Below, one piece after another: positions 21,400 through 33,011 of a DNA stretch of 64,000 nucleotides. The DNA is from Chimonanthus salicifolius (taxonomy: Eukaryota > Streptophyta > Magnoliopsida > Laurales > Calycanthaceae), in assembly GCA_013350335.1 (NCBI GenBank), contig CM023534.1, forward strand, positions 4,774,001 through 4,838,000, given 5' to 3'. The position numbers and the translations under genes are program-made. Under the pieces are notes generated by a model that did not search any database, was not told the origin of the DNA, and worked only from the letters and a program-made list of their open reading frames with translations. Numbering within the stretch: position 1 is the first letter of the stretch; each line of letters opens with the position of its first letter.

Positions 21400-22112
21400 T
21401 CGGATCATTGGGTTCCATGCAGAATCTACTATAGGTCAACTAAAAATGAAGGCCCATCTTCATCAGATGTACAATCCACTATTCAAGACATGAGTAACCC
21501 TGCACCTCTCCATGAATGATGGCAACACTGGCCAATCCACCATTCAAGACATGAGTTACCATGCACCTCTCTCCATGAATGATAGCAACACTGGCCAATC
21601 CACCATTCACAAGACCTTTTTGCACCGAATGTCATTCATCATCATCATCATCTCCCAACGCTTGAACATCCCGTCGATGCCAATAGCATTGAATGGAATT
21701 CCCCTGCTGTCCAACCCATTAACAATGCTGGCATTAAGATTGGTTTCTCTTCCTTTGATCCTCCTCTCAAAAAAACACATGTTGTGCACTGGCCATTTCC
21801 TTGCTCCACATCTTGTTGCTCCTCCTCACACAACATCTAAACCATCCATGAACCACCCTGCCATCAAAGGCCATGGTAACAACAACGACATGGGTGCTTT
21901 CGTCTCTGATCGTCTTGCAACGACAAATGTCAGTCATCCCTACCCCACAACACCCATGGATTCATGAATGCCAATCTTACTAATGGTTTCACAATATCCG
22001 AAGAGCCCATCAATAATATCTATACCCATCAACGATGCTGCCAGCAAACTGGGTAACTATCATTGATTCTGCGCCCGACAATTCTATAAATGGGGATTGT
22101 GACATGAAATTT
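21400..22112 (+). pseudogene. NAC exon-3 pseudogene
   Basis: Begins after a preserved TTTTTGCAG acceptor and encodes SDHWVPCRIYYRSTK, matching [15 protein letters not shown] at the start of exon 3 of the intact NAC gene. Further similarity continues ([27 protein letters not shown]) to about 22112. An in-frame TGA falls after about 40 codons, and several frame changes follow. No exon 1 or 2 is seen upstream, so it cannot encode a NAC protein. Confidence 0.88.
21471..21615 (+). repeat. 60-odd bp tandem repeat in the NAC pseudogene
   Basis: The phrase CCACTATTCAAGACATGAGT or a close variant occurs three times about 60-65 bp apart, together with CCATGAATGATGGCAACACTGG. The intact NAC gene has only one equivalent segment, so the expansion arose after duplication. 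Confidence 0.8.
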
Positions 22113-22570
22113 AGATAGGTTTTAGGATGGGTTCATCGAGTCTCTCCATTAAATAAGCAAAGCTCGAGGATACCAATATGTAGTCCAGTATATGTAAGTT
22201 TTTGAAAGATTGATATGTTCTCCAATATCATGTGCTGTTTGTATTTATTGCTTGAATAAAGATAGGTTTTGACCACTGTTAACAATAACAAAGATGGCGA
22301 AAAAATCGTGTTCAAATTTTGATGTGTGATCTCATCTCTATTCTAACGCCAACCATGAATGCATGGCAATGAACAGTGAACCACAATAAAATGACATGTC
22401 ATTATGGATCCAAAGCCAATCACCATTCAATCTGTTGAAAAAAAAAAACAACCTTTAGTTGATGTCTTAGGCAATAATTGAGCTTTTGGAACAAGTGACA
22501 GCTTCCTGAAAAAAGAGGAAGAAGAAGAAGAAAAGAAAAGAGCACCTCTTTCCACAACTAAACTTCTGTC
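22113..22570. other. spacer and likely 3'UTR of the CcmA gene
   Basis: No coding sequence recognised. The part nearest 22570 lies downstream of the minus-strand CcmA stop and probably includes its 3'UTR. Confidence 0.5.
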
Positions 22571-23245
22571 TCAGTCAAGCATATCCACGAAGGTCTTTCT
22601 CCTCGGAAACCTTGGTGGCAGTCTCAAACTCATGGCATCCTCAATCTCAATTGGCAAATGTGTGGCTACAAAAACAATCCCTCCCTTCTTCCGGTGCTCA
22701 GCAATTATGTACTCCAACAGCTGAACCCCTTCAGCATCTAGTGCCACTGAAGGCTCATCAAGCAACCATATTGGCCGATCAATTGCCAACAACCTTGCCA
22801 ATTGCAGCCGTTTCCTCTGCCCCATCGAGAGCATCCTCGATTTCTCATTCGCAAGCCGTCCAAGCCCCATGAGCTCGAGAGCCCCCATTGCCTTCCCACA
22901 CTTCCCTTCAAGGACTTCAAACCATTGAACATTGTCCAACACAGAGAGCCTGTCCTTTATTGCATCTTTCAGGGACAACCAATTTAGTTGGAGCCTGTAC
23001 TGATCAAAGACACCAGGTTTGGTGATATCATGACCATTCCAGAGGACTTCACCTGCAGAGGGACGAGAGAAACCAGCAAGCATGCGGAGGAATGTACTTT
23101 TTCCAGAGCCATTTGCCCCTGTTAGTACTAGTGCACTTCCATCATGGACAGAAACATTGATGTTGCGGAGCACAGTTTGTGTATTGCGCATGCAGGAGAC
23201 ATTGTTGAGAAGGAGACGAGGGAGTGGGGGCTTAGTCAGGGGCAT
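22571..23245 (-). CDS. ABCI1: cytochrome c biogenesis ABC ATPase, CcmA / ABCI1 type
   Basis: A single-exon ORF of 224 residues from ATG at 23245 to TGA at 22571-22573, the size expected for plant ABCI1 and bacterial CcmA. It has every ABC ATPase motif: Walker A GANGSGKST (residues 43-51), signature LSMGQ (139-143), Walker B PIWLLDE (158-164) with catalytic Glu 164, and the H-loop His in ATH (196). The family hallmark NGHDIT and the short length without membrane segments fit the CcmA subunit, which with CcmB powers haem handling for cytochrome c maturation in mitochondria. No obvious cleavable presequence is seen. The gene is isolated between a NAC pseudogene and LINE debris. The call rests on motif pattern and length; a close ABCI-class relative is the only alternative. 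Confidence 0.9.
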   Translation of the reverse strand: MPLTKPPLPRLLLNNVSCMRNTQTVLRNINVSVHDGSALVLTGANGSGKSTFLRMLAGFSRPSAGEVLWNGHDITKPGVFDQYRLQLNWLSLKDAIKDRLSVLDNVQWFEVLEGKCGKAMGALELMGLGRLANEKSRMLSMGQRKRLQLARLLAIDRPIWLLDEPSVALDAEGVQLLEYIIAEHRKKGGIVFVATHLPIEIEDAMSLRLPPRFPRRKTFVDMLD

Positions 23246-23735
23246 CAGTGTTCAAAATTTATGAAAAAGATATGGATCTGTGTTTGGATTAAAACCTAGA
23301 TTCAGCTATGATCCTGCAGAAAAATCATAGAACAACAAAAATTGAGAATCCACCATAAGGACAAGCAATCAGCATAAATTTCAACTCTATCACCACCTAT
23401 AAATGAGGGGGAAAATTGAAAAAAAATTGCCCCACAAAATCACACATGCAAAATAAAAAATATTTATATTGGTTTCAATTAAAACCAAAACTTGCAATTA
23501 TACTAGAGGAAACCATAGGTAAAAAATGGTTATCCATCATAAATACAAGAAATTAGCTCAAATTTCAACCCAATCATATTCCATAAATGGGAACAAATGA
23601 GAAAAGGTTCCCGGGGGAACCCCAAATTAAAAAAAAAAAAAAAAAACAACACAACAACATCAATAATAGCAAGCAACATGACAACTAAAATGAAAATAAT
23701 AATCATCATCATCAAATGCCAAAATTCCAACTATC
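23246..23735. other. upstream region of the CcmA gene
   Basis: AT-rich, with an A-run at 23629-23646. Expected to hold the promoter and leader of the minus-strand CcmA gene; no individual site stands out. Confidence 0.4.
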
Positions 23736-25160
23736 TTGGTATCTCCTCCATTTGATCTATCATTGACCATTCAATTAGTAACTTCACAATCTATCATGTC
23801 TTTCTTTATTCATTCCCTCCATGTTTTCAGTGGTCTATCTCTCCTCCTTGAGACTGCAACTTATAAACTCAACTCTACAAAGTGGTGCTATTTTTGGAAT
23901 TCTACTTGCATGCCTAAACCACCTCAAATGAGTTTTTCTCAATTTGCCATCTATTGTGGTTGTTGGCTTATAAGGACCAACAATCCAACACTCGTTGGGA
24001 GAGACCCCATCAGTGTTACCCTTAGGCCCGTTCAGTGGACTGACCACCAAAATCCCAGGGCCACTTGCGCCACATAGAAGGGTGGCATCAAAAGTCCCAC
24101 ATCACCTAGGAGGAGCAAGGGATTGGTGCTTATATGAGGGGCTATCCCCCTCCCTCAACATCAACGCGTTTTAAAGTCGCGATCCCAGTGAGCCCCAATA
24201 GTCCTTGTGAGGTGAGGGGACCCATGGATTTGGGTTGGCGGACAATATTGTTGTGCACGTAAGGGGGGCCCACGGTCCTATCATGTGGTATCAGAGATAC
24301 GTCCGAGGTTCGGGAACCTAGCGTGGTTGTTGGGGGGGTGGGATCGTTGGTTTATGGGGGCCAGCAATCTAGCTTTAGTTGGGAGAGCCCCACCATTGTT
24401 ACCCTTAGGCCCGTTCAGTGGACTGAGAGACACAACCTCAGGGCCACTTGCATTGCCTAGGAGGGTGGGATCAAAAGTCTCACATCACCTAGGAGGAGCA
24501 AGGGCTTGGTGCTTATATGAGGGGCTACCCCCCTCACTCAACATCAACACGTTTTAAAGCCGTGAGCCCAGTGAGCCCAATAGTCCTTACAGGGTGAGGG
24601 GACCCATGGATTTGGGTTGGCAAAGCGGACAATATTATTGTGCACGTGAGAGAGAAAAGGGAGGGGGGGGGGTGGTCCTATCAGTGGCTATTTTAAACCA
24701 TCCCCATGCGATCATTTCTAACTTCATCCTTTAGAACTAACCACTCATCCAATGTAACATGCGCATCTCGTTACCCTAACTTTGTTTGTTTGTCTTATCT
24801 TCATTGCCCAACCCTCTACTCTGTACAGCATTGAAGTCTGATAATTTTTTTATACAATAATCCCTTTAAATGAAGAGGGACTCTCCTATCACACAAAACT
24901 CCGTTGGTTTTTCTACATTTTGCCACATCGCTCTCATCCTATTAGCTATATCTAAGTCAAATCCTCTATGAGATTCTACCATAAACTCCCAGTATCTAAA
25001 CACATTGTAGTGTGCTACTAAATCATTTTCACTTTTAATTAGATCGTCCTCTCTATCGTTTGCCCTGCTAAAATTACACTTTGTATATTTTGTTAAGTTC
25101 TACTAATTTTTAGACCATTTATCTCAAAAGCTCTCCTCCAAGACTCCAACTTATAATTGA
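23736..25160 (-). mobile_element. LINE reverse-transcriptase 3' remnant, split by a TRIM-like element
   Basis: Minus-strand frames on both sides of the insertion give conserved C-terminal pieces of plant LINE polymerases: SMLYRVEGWAMKIRQTNKV from about 24760-24830, and IDGKLRKTHLRWFRHASR near 23900-23956. Stops and frame changes break the reading frame. The two pieces join in order across the element at 23961-24683, so one LINE remnant was interrupted. Confidence 0.8.
23961..24683 (+). mobile_element. TRIM-like LTR element with 44-bp interior
   Basis: Two direct repeats of about 323 and 356 bp (23961-24283 and 24328-24683), each starting TGTTGG and ending GGTCCTATCA, flank only 44 bases. Those 44 bases hold TGGTATCAGAG (24286-24296), the tRNA-Met primer-binding motif. 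Flanks GTGGT (23956-23960) and GTGGC (24684-24688) are a likely 5-bp target duplication with one change. The LTRs contain TCCCACATCACCTAGGAGGA and CTTATATGAGGGG, promoter-like phrases. No protein is encoded; the ORF at 24285-24557 is incidental. Confidence 0.85.
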
Positions 25161-25641
25161 ATTGTACAAAAAACGAATAAGTTAAAAAAATTCAAAAAAC
25201 TAATAGATTAAAAAAATGGTTAGGTGATATTCCACCATAACCACCAAGCAATAAGCTTGAATTTCAATCAACAATCTTCTAGAATGGGGAAAAAGGAAAA
25301 AAATCAGGAACAGCATGCAACATGACATACGAACTCCAAATAAATAAATAAAGGAAATATATGTGTTTGAATTAAAATAAAAAAAATGGCTATGATTGCG
25401 TGAAAAGAGAGACAGAGAAAGAAGAAATGCAAATCCATAACATATAACATGAATGGGGATCAAAATCATGAAGTATACAATCAAATCAATATTGAAAAAA
25501 AAAAAAGAGTATGAACAAACCATTCCAAAAGAATAATTGGTTCCTGGTTCCAAATAAATGAAATTTTGCAATTCGCCCCTTCCTTTTTTTCTAGAGAACA
25601 ATGCATTGTCAGTTTATGCAAACTGGATTGGATTCCAAGAC

Positions 25642-25670
25642 ACCCACACTCACACACACACACACACAAA
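25642..25670. repeat. (CA)n microsatellite
   Basis: A short CA-dinucleotide run, about 28 bases. Confidence 0.85.
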
Positions 25671-25854
25671 ACACAATTTTTTGTCCCTTCTCGTTCCTCA
25701 TTTCCCCCTTTGTGTTGAAGAGAAGTGTCAAGACTCAAGAGTCTCTAAGTCAAATGTCGAAAACAGGTGATTGAGAATTTCTGGCAGCTATGAAAAACAA
25801 GTTTCCACTTAAAATTCTTATGAATATCTGTGCCATGTACAAAACATAGCCTAA

Positions 25855-26600
25855 CCATACATAGAAAGAATTTGTGTTCTTTGTGGAACTGCAGATGAAA
25901 CTCAGGAACATGTTTTTACCCAGTGCCCATTCTCCAAACTTATCTGGTCACATACTAATTCTCTTGAGGGTATTCAATACTCTTATTCTACATATAATAT
26001 ATTCCTCCTTCCAGATAATGTACTAGCTAAGTTGGGGTTTATATTGTGGGAAATTTGACACAAGAAACAAGAAAAAATTCCAAATTTTGCAGCCAGATTT
26101 TAAGCAAACATTACACTTAGCTACGCAAAAAATGGTTCCAATACCTTTCCATTAATTCAAATCTTACTATTATGTTTGTCTTCATAGTCAGTGGATTCCT
26201 TTGTCCGTTGATTCCATAACTCTGAATTTTTATGGCTCCTATGAATATCCATTTGGAGAGGGGGGTGGTGTTGGTGTTTCCAGAGAGTACAGGGGTAATG
26301 TCACACTTTTTTATTATTTCAACTTAAATAATACCAACCCTTTTCATGCTGAATTTTTTGCAATACTGACAGGATCACCAAAATTCTCATCAAGCAGCAA
26401 GTATAAGACTTAGTGATTGGATAGTTAACTTGAATTCGAAGTGTAAAGGGCAAGAACAAGATTCTAGCTCATAACAGAAACCCAATCTGCAGGAGAGACG
26501 GCTGGTTAAAATCAATTCTTTGTTTTGACCATTTTGACAAACAGGTTGTCTGCTTCATCAATTGCAACATAAACTTAGATTTTTCTAATTTGATATAGAA
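25855..26600 (+). mobile_element. LINE zf-RVT / RNase H remnant
   Basis: The plus strand encodes RICVLCGTADETQEHVFTQC, a zinc-binding zf-RVT motif (CxxC...HxFxxC), then PFSKLIW. Further on, FGEGGGVGVSREYRGNV and TNPFHAEFFAILTG match the RNase H-like domain at the end of plant LINE polymerases. Stops and indels break the frame. It is in the opposite orientation to the LINE remnant at 23736-25160, so it comes from a second element. Confidence 0.75.
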
Positions 26601-28370
26601 AAAACAGTATTAAAATACAAAACTAGTATTAGTTTCCAGTGATACGGGATTGCGAGACGAGTAAATTGACAGACACGCCCATTCCTTCAACCATCTCTAA
26701 CATAGAAAACGAATTTCTGATCAAACTTCAATTTAAAAAAAAAAAAACCAGTTTCACGAGGATCCATTCATAAATCATAAAAAATAACCAAAAAGTACAA
26801 TGTGGCAGAAAAAAAAAATCTTGAATAATTGGAACCATATGGGGACTGGAGGTCTTTGCAAAAAGAAATCAAAACACGATAAAAAATAAACATTAAATTT
26901 TAAATAAAATAAAAAATAATGCAAGCTGTGTATGGGATGAAAGGAAGAAGAGGAAAGAGATGGAACTAAAAACAAACTCTAATAGCAGGAAAAACTTTCG
27001 GAATTTGATTTCGATTTTGAATTGGGAAACACCTGTGTATTTCCTGAACAGGAAGGAGAGGCGACGATGAAAGATTTTTGTGAACAGGAGACAAAATTGA
27101 CTGCCGCTAATCGCGATACGTTGGAGACGAACAAGCCTTCCGTTCCTTCGCCGGAAACTGTGGAACCCTGGACAGACACGGGTGCTGGAAAACACTTTCC
27201 GGCCTGAGCTAATGTTAAACAGAAATCATTTTGCCTGAAAATAAAGGGCTCGAAGAACATGTAACTAATTGATATTAGTTTATTTTTAATTAAGAAATAA
27301 ATTTCGAATTTTTTAATTTAATAAGAAGTTTTTATGGTGCAGACGTATCAATTTAAATTTAATCAAACTCAAATATAAAAAGATTTAAAAGATAGAATTT
27401 GGATCGAACTTGACACATTATGATTCAATTAATTATCTCTTGCAACATAAACAATAAGAGTAAATAGATAATAATTTTAAAATAATTTTATTTTTATATA
27501 ATCATAATATATATATCGACCCTACCTCAATTTATGTTCCCTCCATCCTACCTCAATTGAAGTTAGTTTGTGTGAATTTTGACTTTGTTTTGCAGCTAAA
27601 TTTCTACATTAAAAGTTTTTTTTATTCAAAATAGTAAAGTTAAAGATAACTTTTATATAATTCAATGTAGTTTATTTTTATCATTTTAAATATAAGTTAT
27701 CTTACAAAATTAATAAAAATAGAATCTATCTCTATTATTTATTTATTATTTATCTTTTTAATCTCATCTATTTATTATTCTAAATTATTTTTTTATGAAT
27801 AACTATAGTTGTTGAATGCATATAATATATTCCCATCGTCATTGGACTTACTAAAATAAGAACCAAATCATATGTTAAGGTAAAAATACACAAATCCCTA
27901 ATCTTGTAATGATCTTATAAGTCAAATTTCACTTTATAATTACCCAAAGTTTTGATATTCTAAATCTATACTAATCACCATACTCAATGAGATTTTAATC
28001 TAATTATGCTATTAATCATATGGGTGCCAAACAAAGATAGGTTACAACTTATAAATCTAAAGACTGGTTGAAAGTTTGAATTGATCACCAAACTCACTAT
28101 ATAAGATAATATAGATTCATAATTTTGTGTAAGTTTTGTTATCATAATTTAGATTATGATAAAATTAAAATTGATTGTGAGATGTTCATTGATATAGTCT
28201 ATATATTTGACTCTTATTAAATAAAATGAACATAGTAAAAATTGAGTAAATTTATTATCTTTATGATTTTCTAACATGATGCAGAACTAAATGATCGAAA
28301 GCAGTCTCGCTTTTTATTAGAGTATCGATCTTTTTAAATGTTATCACAATATTATATATAAATATAGGCC
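26601..28370. other. AT-rich intergenic DNA with a small GC-rich island
   Basis: Mostly AT-rich with no gene recognised. A GC-richer island at about 27045-27210 is open on both strands (GEATMKDFCEQETKLTAANR on plus) and looks coding-like, but no domain, start context or splice partners identify it. Confidence 0.45.
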
Positions 28371-28373
28371 GCT

Positions 28374-28720
28374 GATCCTAACATGGGTGTTTTTTTTTTA
28401 GGAAACATGGGATAAAATGAAATTCCTACTTTACTTATGTCCTTCCGTATGCAAATTTTAAATAGAGTACAACGGTACACCTATAATTATGAGCCGTGTA
28501 CCTATGAGTGATATACCTATAATTATGAGCGATGCACCTATAATTTCGAAATTAACTATAGTGGTGCACCTATAATTATGAGCAGTGTACCTATAATTTT
28601 GAGTGGTGCACTTATAATTTCATTTTTTTAAAAGTTAGGAAGGGTGAGAGGTGAAGTAGAATTTTTACATAATTTTTTTAAAATCCTTGTCTCCTAAAAA
28701 AAATACCCGTATTAAGATGA
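28374..28720. mobile_element. MITE with internal 21-bp minisatellite
   Basis: The left end (TAACATGGGTGTTTTTTTTT, then AGGAAACATGG) pairs with the reverse complement of the right end (TAATACGGGTATTTTTTTTAGGAGACA). Between them, 28471-28622 holds about six copies of a roughly 21-bp unit such as GTGCACCTATAATTATGAGC. No target duplication is clear. Confidence 0.7.
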
Positions 28721-29065
28721 GTGGTCTAAATATATTTAGTTTATATGCTCTTTACAATTTATTTTAATGATATTTTCATATTTTTTTGAGGTAGTCAATG
28801 AAACATAAAACTTTCAATACAATTTAATTGATGAAAGGGAGAGACAGAGATTGCTATCTTCACATGCATCTTCACAGAAGAGCCGTAAAGAGCAGACTAC
28901 CGACACGACCTTTCCATCTCATCATTCAAATGTAATTAGAGATTTAGATCTAAGCTTTAGAATAATATAGAGTCATGTTCTCGATTCTGTTCTTTAACAT
29001 AACTGAGAAAATGACCAGAAATTCCCTTAAATTTCAGAAATACCCTTGACCATTGGTGGTAATCA

Positions 29066-29450
29066 TTGTCACAGTTTTCCTTCTCAAAATATTAACAATA
29101 ATTGTTAATAACAAGATATTTCAAAATTCCCAAGATTTTTATCAGAAATTTAATAGAAAAATTTCAGAGAAAATATAATATTTAAAAACAATAAAAAATA
29201 TAATAAATAAATAATGTGGTAGGAATTTAAAAGTATAGATGATATTTCAGAAATAAACTAAAGTATACTTGGACCAAATATTTTAATGAGAATTTAATGG
29301 TAAAGCTCACGATTTTAACGAAAATTTATCATTGCTCGCGATAAAAATGCATTTTTAACAGGAATTTACTATTAAAAACAGCAGACGTAATAAACTCGGA
29401 TATTTAATGTGCAAAAGTTATTTTACTGATATTTTTGTGATAAAAATGAA
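29066..29450 (-). mobile_element. diverged MULE-type MITE copy
   Basis: Inverted relative to the 17.7 kb copy. It shares TTGTTAATAACAAGATATTT, AAATATAATATTTAAAAACA and TTTTTAACAGGAATTTAC. The ends are eroded. Confidence 0.6.
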
Positions 29451-30077
29451 AATATTGAAAATATTTATTACAATGGTTGTACTCATACAAACACCTAGAT
29501 TTTCTGCCTCTACACACCCGTTTTTTATTTTTTTGATGAAATTATCATTCTCCCCTCGCGTTTTAACTCGTTGTCAGTTCATTCTCAGTTCGTTCATATT
29601 AATACAGTCATCTGAATGAATACCTCACTGTATTTTTATTTCATTCGAACGAATCAAACTGTTTATTCGAATGAATAAATATATATATGTCAATCCTTCA
29701 TAAAATTCGACTCATTCATTCGAATGAAAACTCGTTCGAAGGAACAAAAATTATATTAAAGTGTTCATTCGAACAAATTTAAGAATGAAGTAAAAGGTTA
29801 TTTAAATAAATTTATATTGGAGATAGAATGATAATTTTATCAAAAATAAAAAACGGATGTATAGAGTCAAAAAAATTTGAATGTGTACATGGCTGACGAA
29901 AAAAATGATATTCTTATTAATTTCTCTTCGACTCATGTCTCGTGCAAGTCGTCACTGGCACTGCTTTTGGTAATTTAGTGGAAAAGAGAGGTCCCTTCTG
30001 GGGCATGACATGCTGGCAGCATCTTCCCATCTCTACTTTTCCTGCAACCCATTCTCAGTCCCAGCATTCCACAAAAG

Positions 30078-31978
30078 ATGAAGCAGCCAACTTGCAGAAA
30101 CCTTCCTTTCTTCTTCTGCTCTTCCCTTCTTTCACTCTCTTTCTCTGCAACTGTAGCCTACAAAAATTACACAGTTGGAGATTCCTTGGGCTGGTATGAC
30201 AATCTCCAAAAACCCACCTTAAATTACCAGAAATGGGTTGCTGGCAAGGACTTTAGCTTGGGAGATTTCCTCTGTAAGTACCCCAATTCGCCAATTCAAA
30301 GAAAACGAAAGAAAAAAGAGAAAACTTCTCCTTATAACAAAATTCTCTTCCCCTTTATTTGTTTAGTAAATCTAATATTTGCTTGCCTTTCTTTGGACAA
30401 TTTGTTTCACTCTACTGATTGTATTGTAGGATTTTAGCTGAATTTCCTTGCCGCAGATTACACTTATCATATAAATTTAATGCTTGATTCCACTTCTTTA
30501 AAAACGTTATGTGCCCCTGTTTTGTTTGCAGCACTTGTATGCTTCCATGATTTTGGGGTTTTCTTATAATTTGAGAAGGAACTGTTCTTCTTTCACATGG
30601 ATAAATTTCAATACATGAGTAAACGGAAAACAAATAGAATTCAAGAATTCTCTGTTTCATTTTAATTAATGAAGATAATGCTTTTTTTGGTAGAAATTAC
30701 TGTTTTTAATAACTATAGATATAAAAGTTTTATAGATCATAACTCTGAATACTAAAGTTCTAAAAAATAGTTTTTTTTTTATCTGCTAATCCAAACAACT
30801 CTTAAATCATGCCTCAAAATTATTTTTAAAAAAATCTCAGCAGATTGGAAATTATAATCTAGAGTTATCTGAACCGATGACTGCAATTATATGTGTGTTG
30901 TGGACTTGTGGTTTGTAATGTATTAAAGGTTCTGTTTTGTTAGGAGTAATTTTGTCAATTAAAGTATTTATACTAATTTACATAAAATATTAAATATTTG
31001 AGGGTTACGTTTATTGGGTTTGTTGGATAATTAAGAATAACGGATCTTCCAATCCATGGTGATCTATGACTTGCTTCATTGATCATAGATCATAGATCGC
31101 ATCTGAGATTTGTGTTGAGTAATTAGATTATTTCGAAAAATATTAAACACTATATCAATCCATTCAAAGATTTCCTCCTACCCCCAATTTTATTGAATAT
31201 TGAATGATCGATATATAATTCAAAGAGGTTAGAGTGATGGTGAGGAGAATCTGCTTAGGGAGTAGGAATCTCGAGTATGATTTCTACTTCACTCCAAAAC
31301 GTCACTCCCTATAAAGTTACTTAGTGTGTGTGGGTAAGGAGGCTTTTATATATCGGGTGCTCTAAGAGATCTCGAGACCTTGGTCATAAGAAAATGATTA
31401 ATACATTTATGATATTGGTTCATTCTTTAATCATTAGTGATATTGAACAAATTCATTTACATTTTTTCTTAATTTTTTTTTTTTTTTTTGCAGTTTTCAA
31501 CACAGACACAAACCATTCTGTGATTCAAACATACAATGTGACCACTTATAGGCGATGCGACTATGACAACGCTGAAGACGACGATACCGTCCAGTGGTCT
31601 GTTGGAGAGCCCACGGCGGCCACCCAAGCGGTTTCAGTGGCAGTTCCTCTGCTGAAAGAAGGAATGACTTACTTCTTTTCCGGGGACTACGACGGGGAGC
31701 AATGCAAACACGGGCAACACTTCAAGATCAATGTCACACATGGGCAAGGCCTGCCCAACAGTTTGAAGAGTTCTCCTCCGGATTCCCCAGCTCCGGCAGC
31801 TTCCGCCGATGATGATTCCGCGCCGGATACTGCAATTCCTTCCAATTTTAACAAACCTGTAGAGGGTAGTGATCTTAAAGCAGCATCAGGATCCGCTTCA
31901 CTGATGTTTATGAGGCAAGAAGGTGGATTGTTGAATTTAATTTTGGTGTCTTTCGGAATTGGTTGGGTTATTTGGTAG
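30078..31978 (+). CDS. early nodulin-like phytocyanin (ENODL)
   Basis: Two exons, 30078-30273 and 31494-31978, joined by GTAAGT and TTTGCAG across a 1.2 kb intron; 226 residues. Residues 1-27 form a signal peptide ending SATVA. The phytocyanin domain (about 28-147) has YTVGDSLGW, KDFSLGDFLFFN and the two disulfide cysteines C87 and C136. The first copper-site His is kept (H73 in NHSV), but the Cys ligand position is Ser (YFFSG, S128) and the second His is Gln (Q135 in EQC), so a blue-copper site is unlikely. A Pro/Ser/Asp-rich linker follows, then a hydrophobic tail (about 211-226) typical of a GPI-anchor signal. NxT sites at N80 and N145 could be glycosylated. Such proteins sit outside the plasma membrane, often with arabinogalactan-type glycans; the exact role cannot be read from sequence. 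Confidence 0.9.
31221..31400 (+). mobile_element. SINE copy in the ENODL intron
   Basis: Shares GTTAGAGTGATGGTGAGGAG and the TAGTGTGTGTGGGTAAGGAGG / TCATAAG 3' phrases with the SINE family seen at 18.5 and 39.9 kb. Box sequences are degenerate. Confidence 0.55.
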
Positions 31979-32639
31979 ATTTAATATCAATATCGTTATT
32001 ATTGTTAAGTCATTATTTTATTTACTTAAAATTTTAAATAATTTAGATATATATTATTTATTTTATTTGCAGAGTTTGTGAGTGTTGAGGGTATGTGACA
32101 GAAAAATGAGTCCTATGTTGATATTGGTTCATAGTTATATGGAATAATAATGACATTTTCTTTTCATTCATCTGTTTAGCAAAGTCAGCAGAAGCCTTGT
32201 TTTTCAAGTAAGAATATTGACTTGACTGCCTTCAAGGGTTCAGTGCAGGGCAGGCCCAGGCCCAACTCAAGCATGTCCAAGAAAAGTCCCAACAATTCAG
32301 ACTTAGGGTTAAGCTCCATATTGGGCTGAAAAAAGTAGATCCAGCTTCATATAAGTTGGGCCTTCAATTATGTTCTTTGAAGTCCCAAGTGCAACCCAAA
32401 CCTTAATTTAGAGTCAAGAGGGCCAAAAGCCCTAATTATATCATATGGATGTTATATATTTACTTTTATAAGTATGGAATTTACTTACATTTCATAATTT
32501 TGGACGATGTATTAAGCCTTCACATTTACTAAATTAGAAAGTGGAAGTAAAGGGGAATGTGATAAACAAAGAAAATATGTCCTAAATGTAATTCAGGCTA
32601 GAAAATATAACATGGCTAAGCTCTAAACGAACTCAGCTC

Positions 32640-32745
32640 TGTATTGAGCATGATTATGGGCTCCGGCTCGACCAAGTTGGGCCTATTGGCTCGGGCTCAA
32701 CAAAGTTGGGCCTATGGGCTCCGGCTCGACCAAGTTGGGCCTAGT
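32640..32745 (+). repeat. tandem repeat of a GGCTCCGGCTCGACC phrase
   Basis: The phrase AAGTTGGGCCTA with GGCTC[C/G]GGCTC occurs three times about 35-40 bp apart. Confidence 0.75.
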
Positions 32746-33011
32746 TAGGCGTGGACCTAATAAATACTGGACATGGAATCAGTTGTTTTTATGGGGTTAC
32801 GAATCGGTTTGGATCAAGTCGGGTTTATTCTAACCTACCTTTGAAGCAAGACATTCCAAATTAGATCCCACTGGATCCAAGATATTCAAAATACCTTTTT
32901 TGGGGAACCAGCAACAATTGAGAAAAATACCCGAGACACAAAACCATATTAGGAAACCCAACATTTTCAATAATATTATCAAAGAAATAACAAATATGGA
33001 GATAAATAATT

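Noticed and set aside
22612..23264. Plus-strand ORFs opposite the CcmA gene
   Set aside because: They are shadows of the conserved minus-strand ATPase frame.
24285..24557. 90-codon plus ORF
   Set aside because: It lies across the interior and second LTR of the TRIM-like element and has no protein similarity that I recognise.
28471..28622. CRISPR-like array
   Set aside because: The units are contiguous degenerate 21-bp tandem repeats without spacers, inside a MITE in a plant genome.
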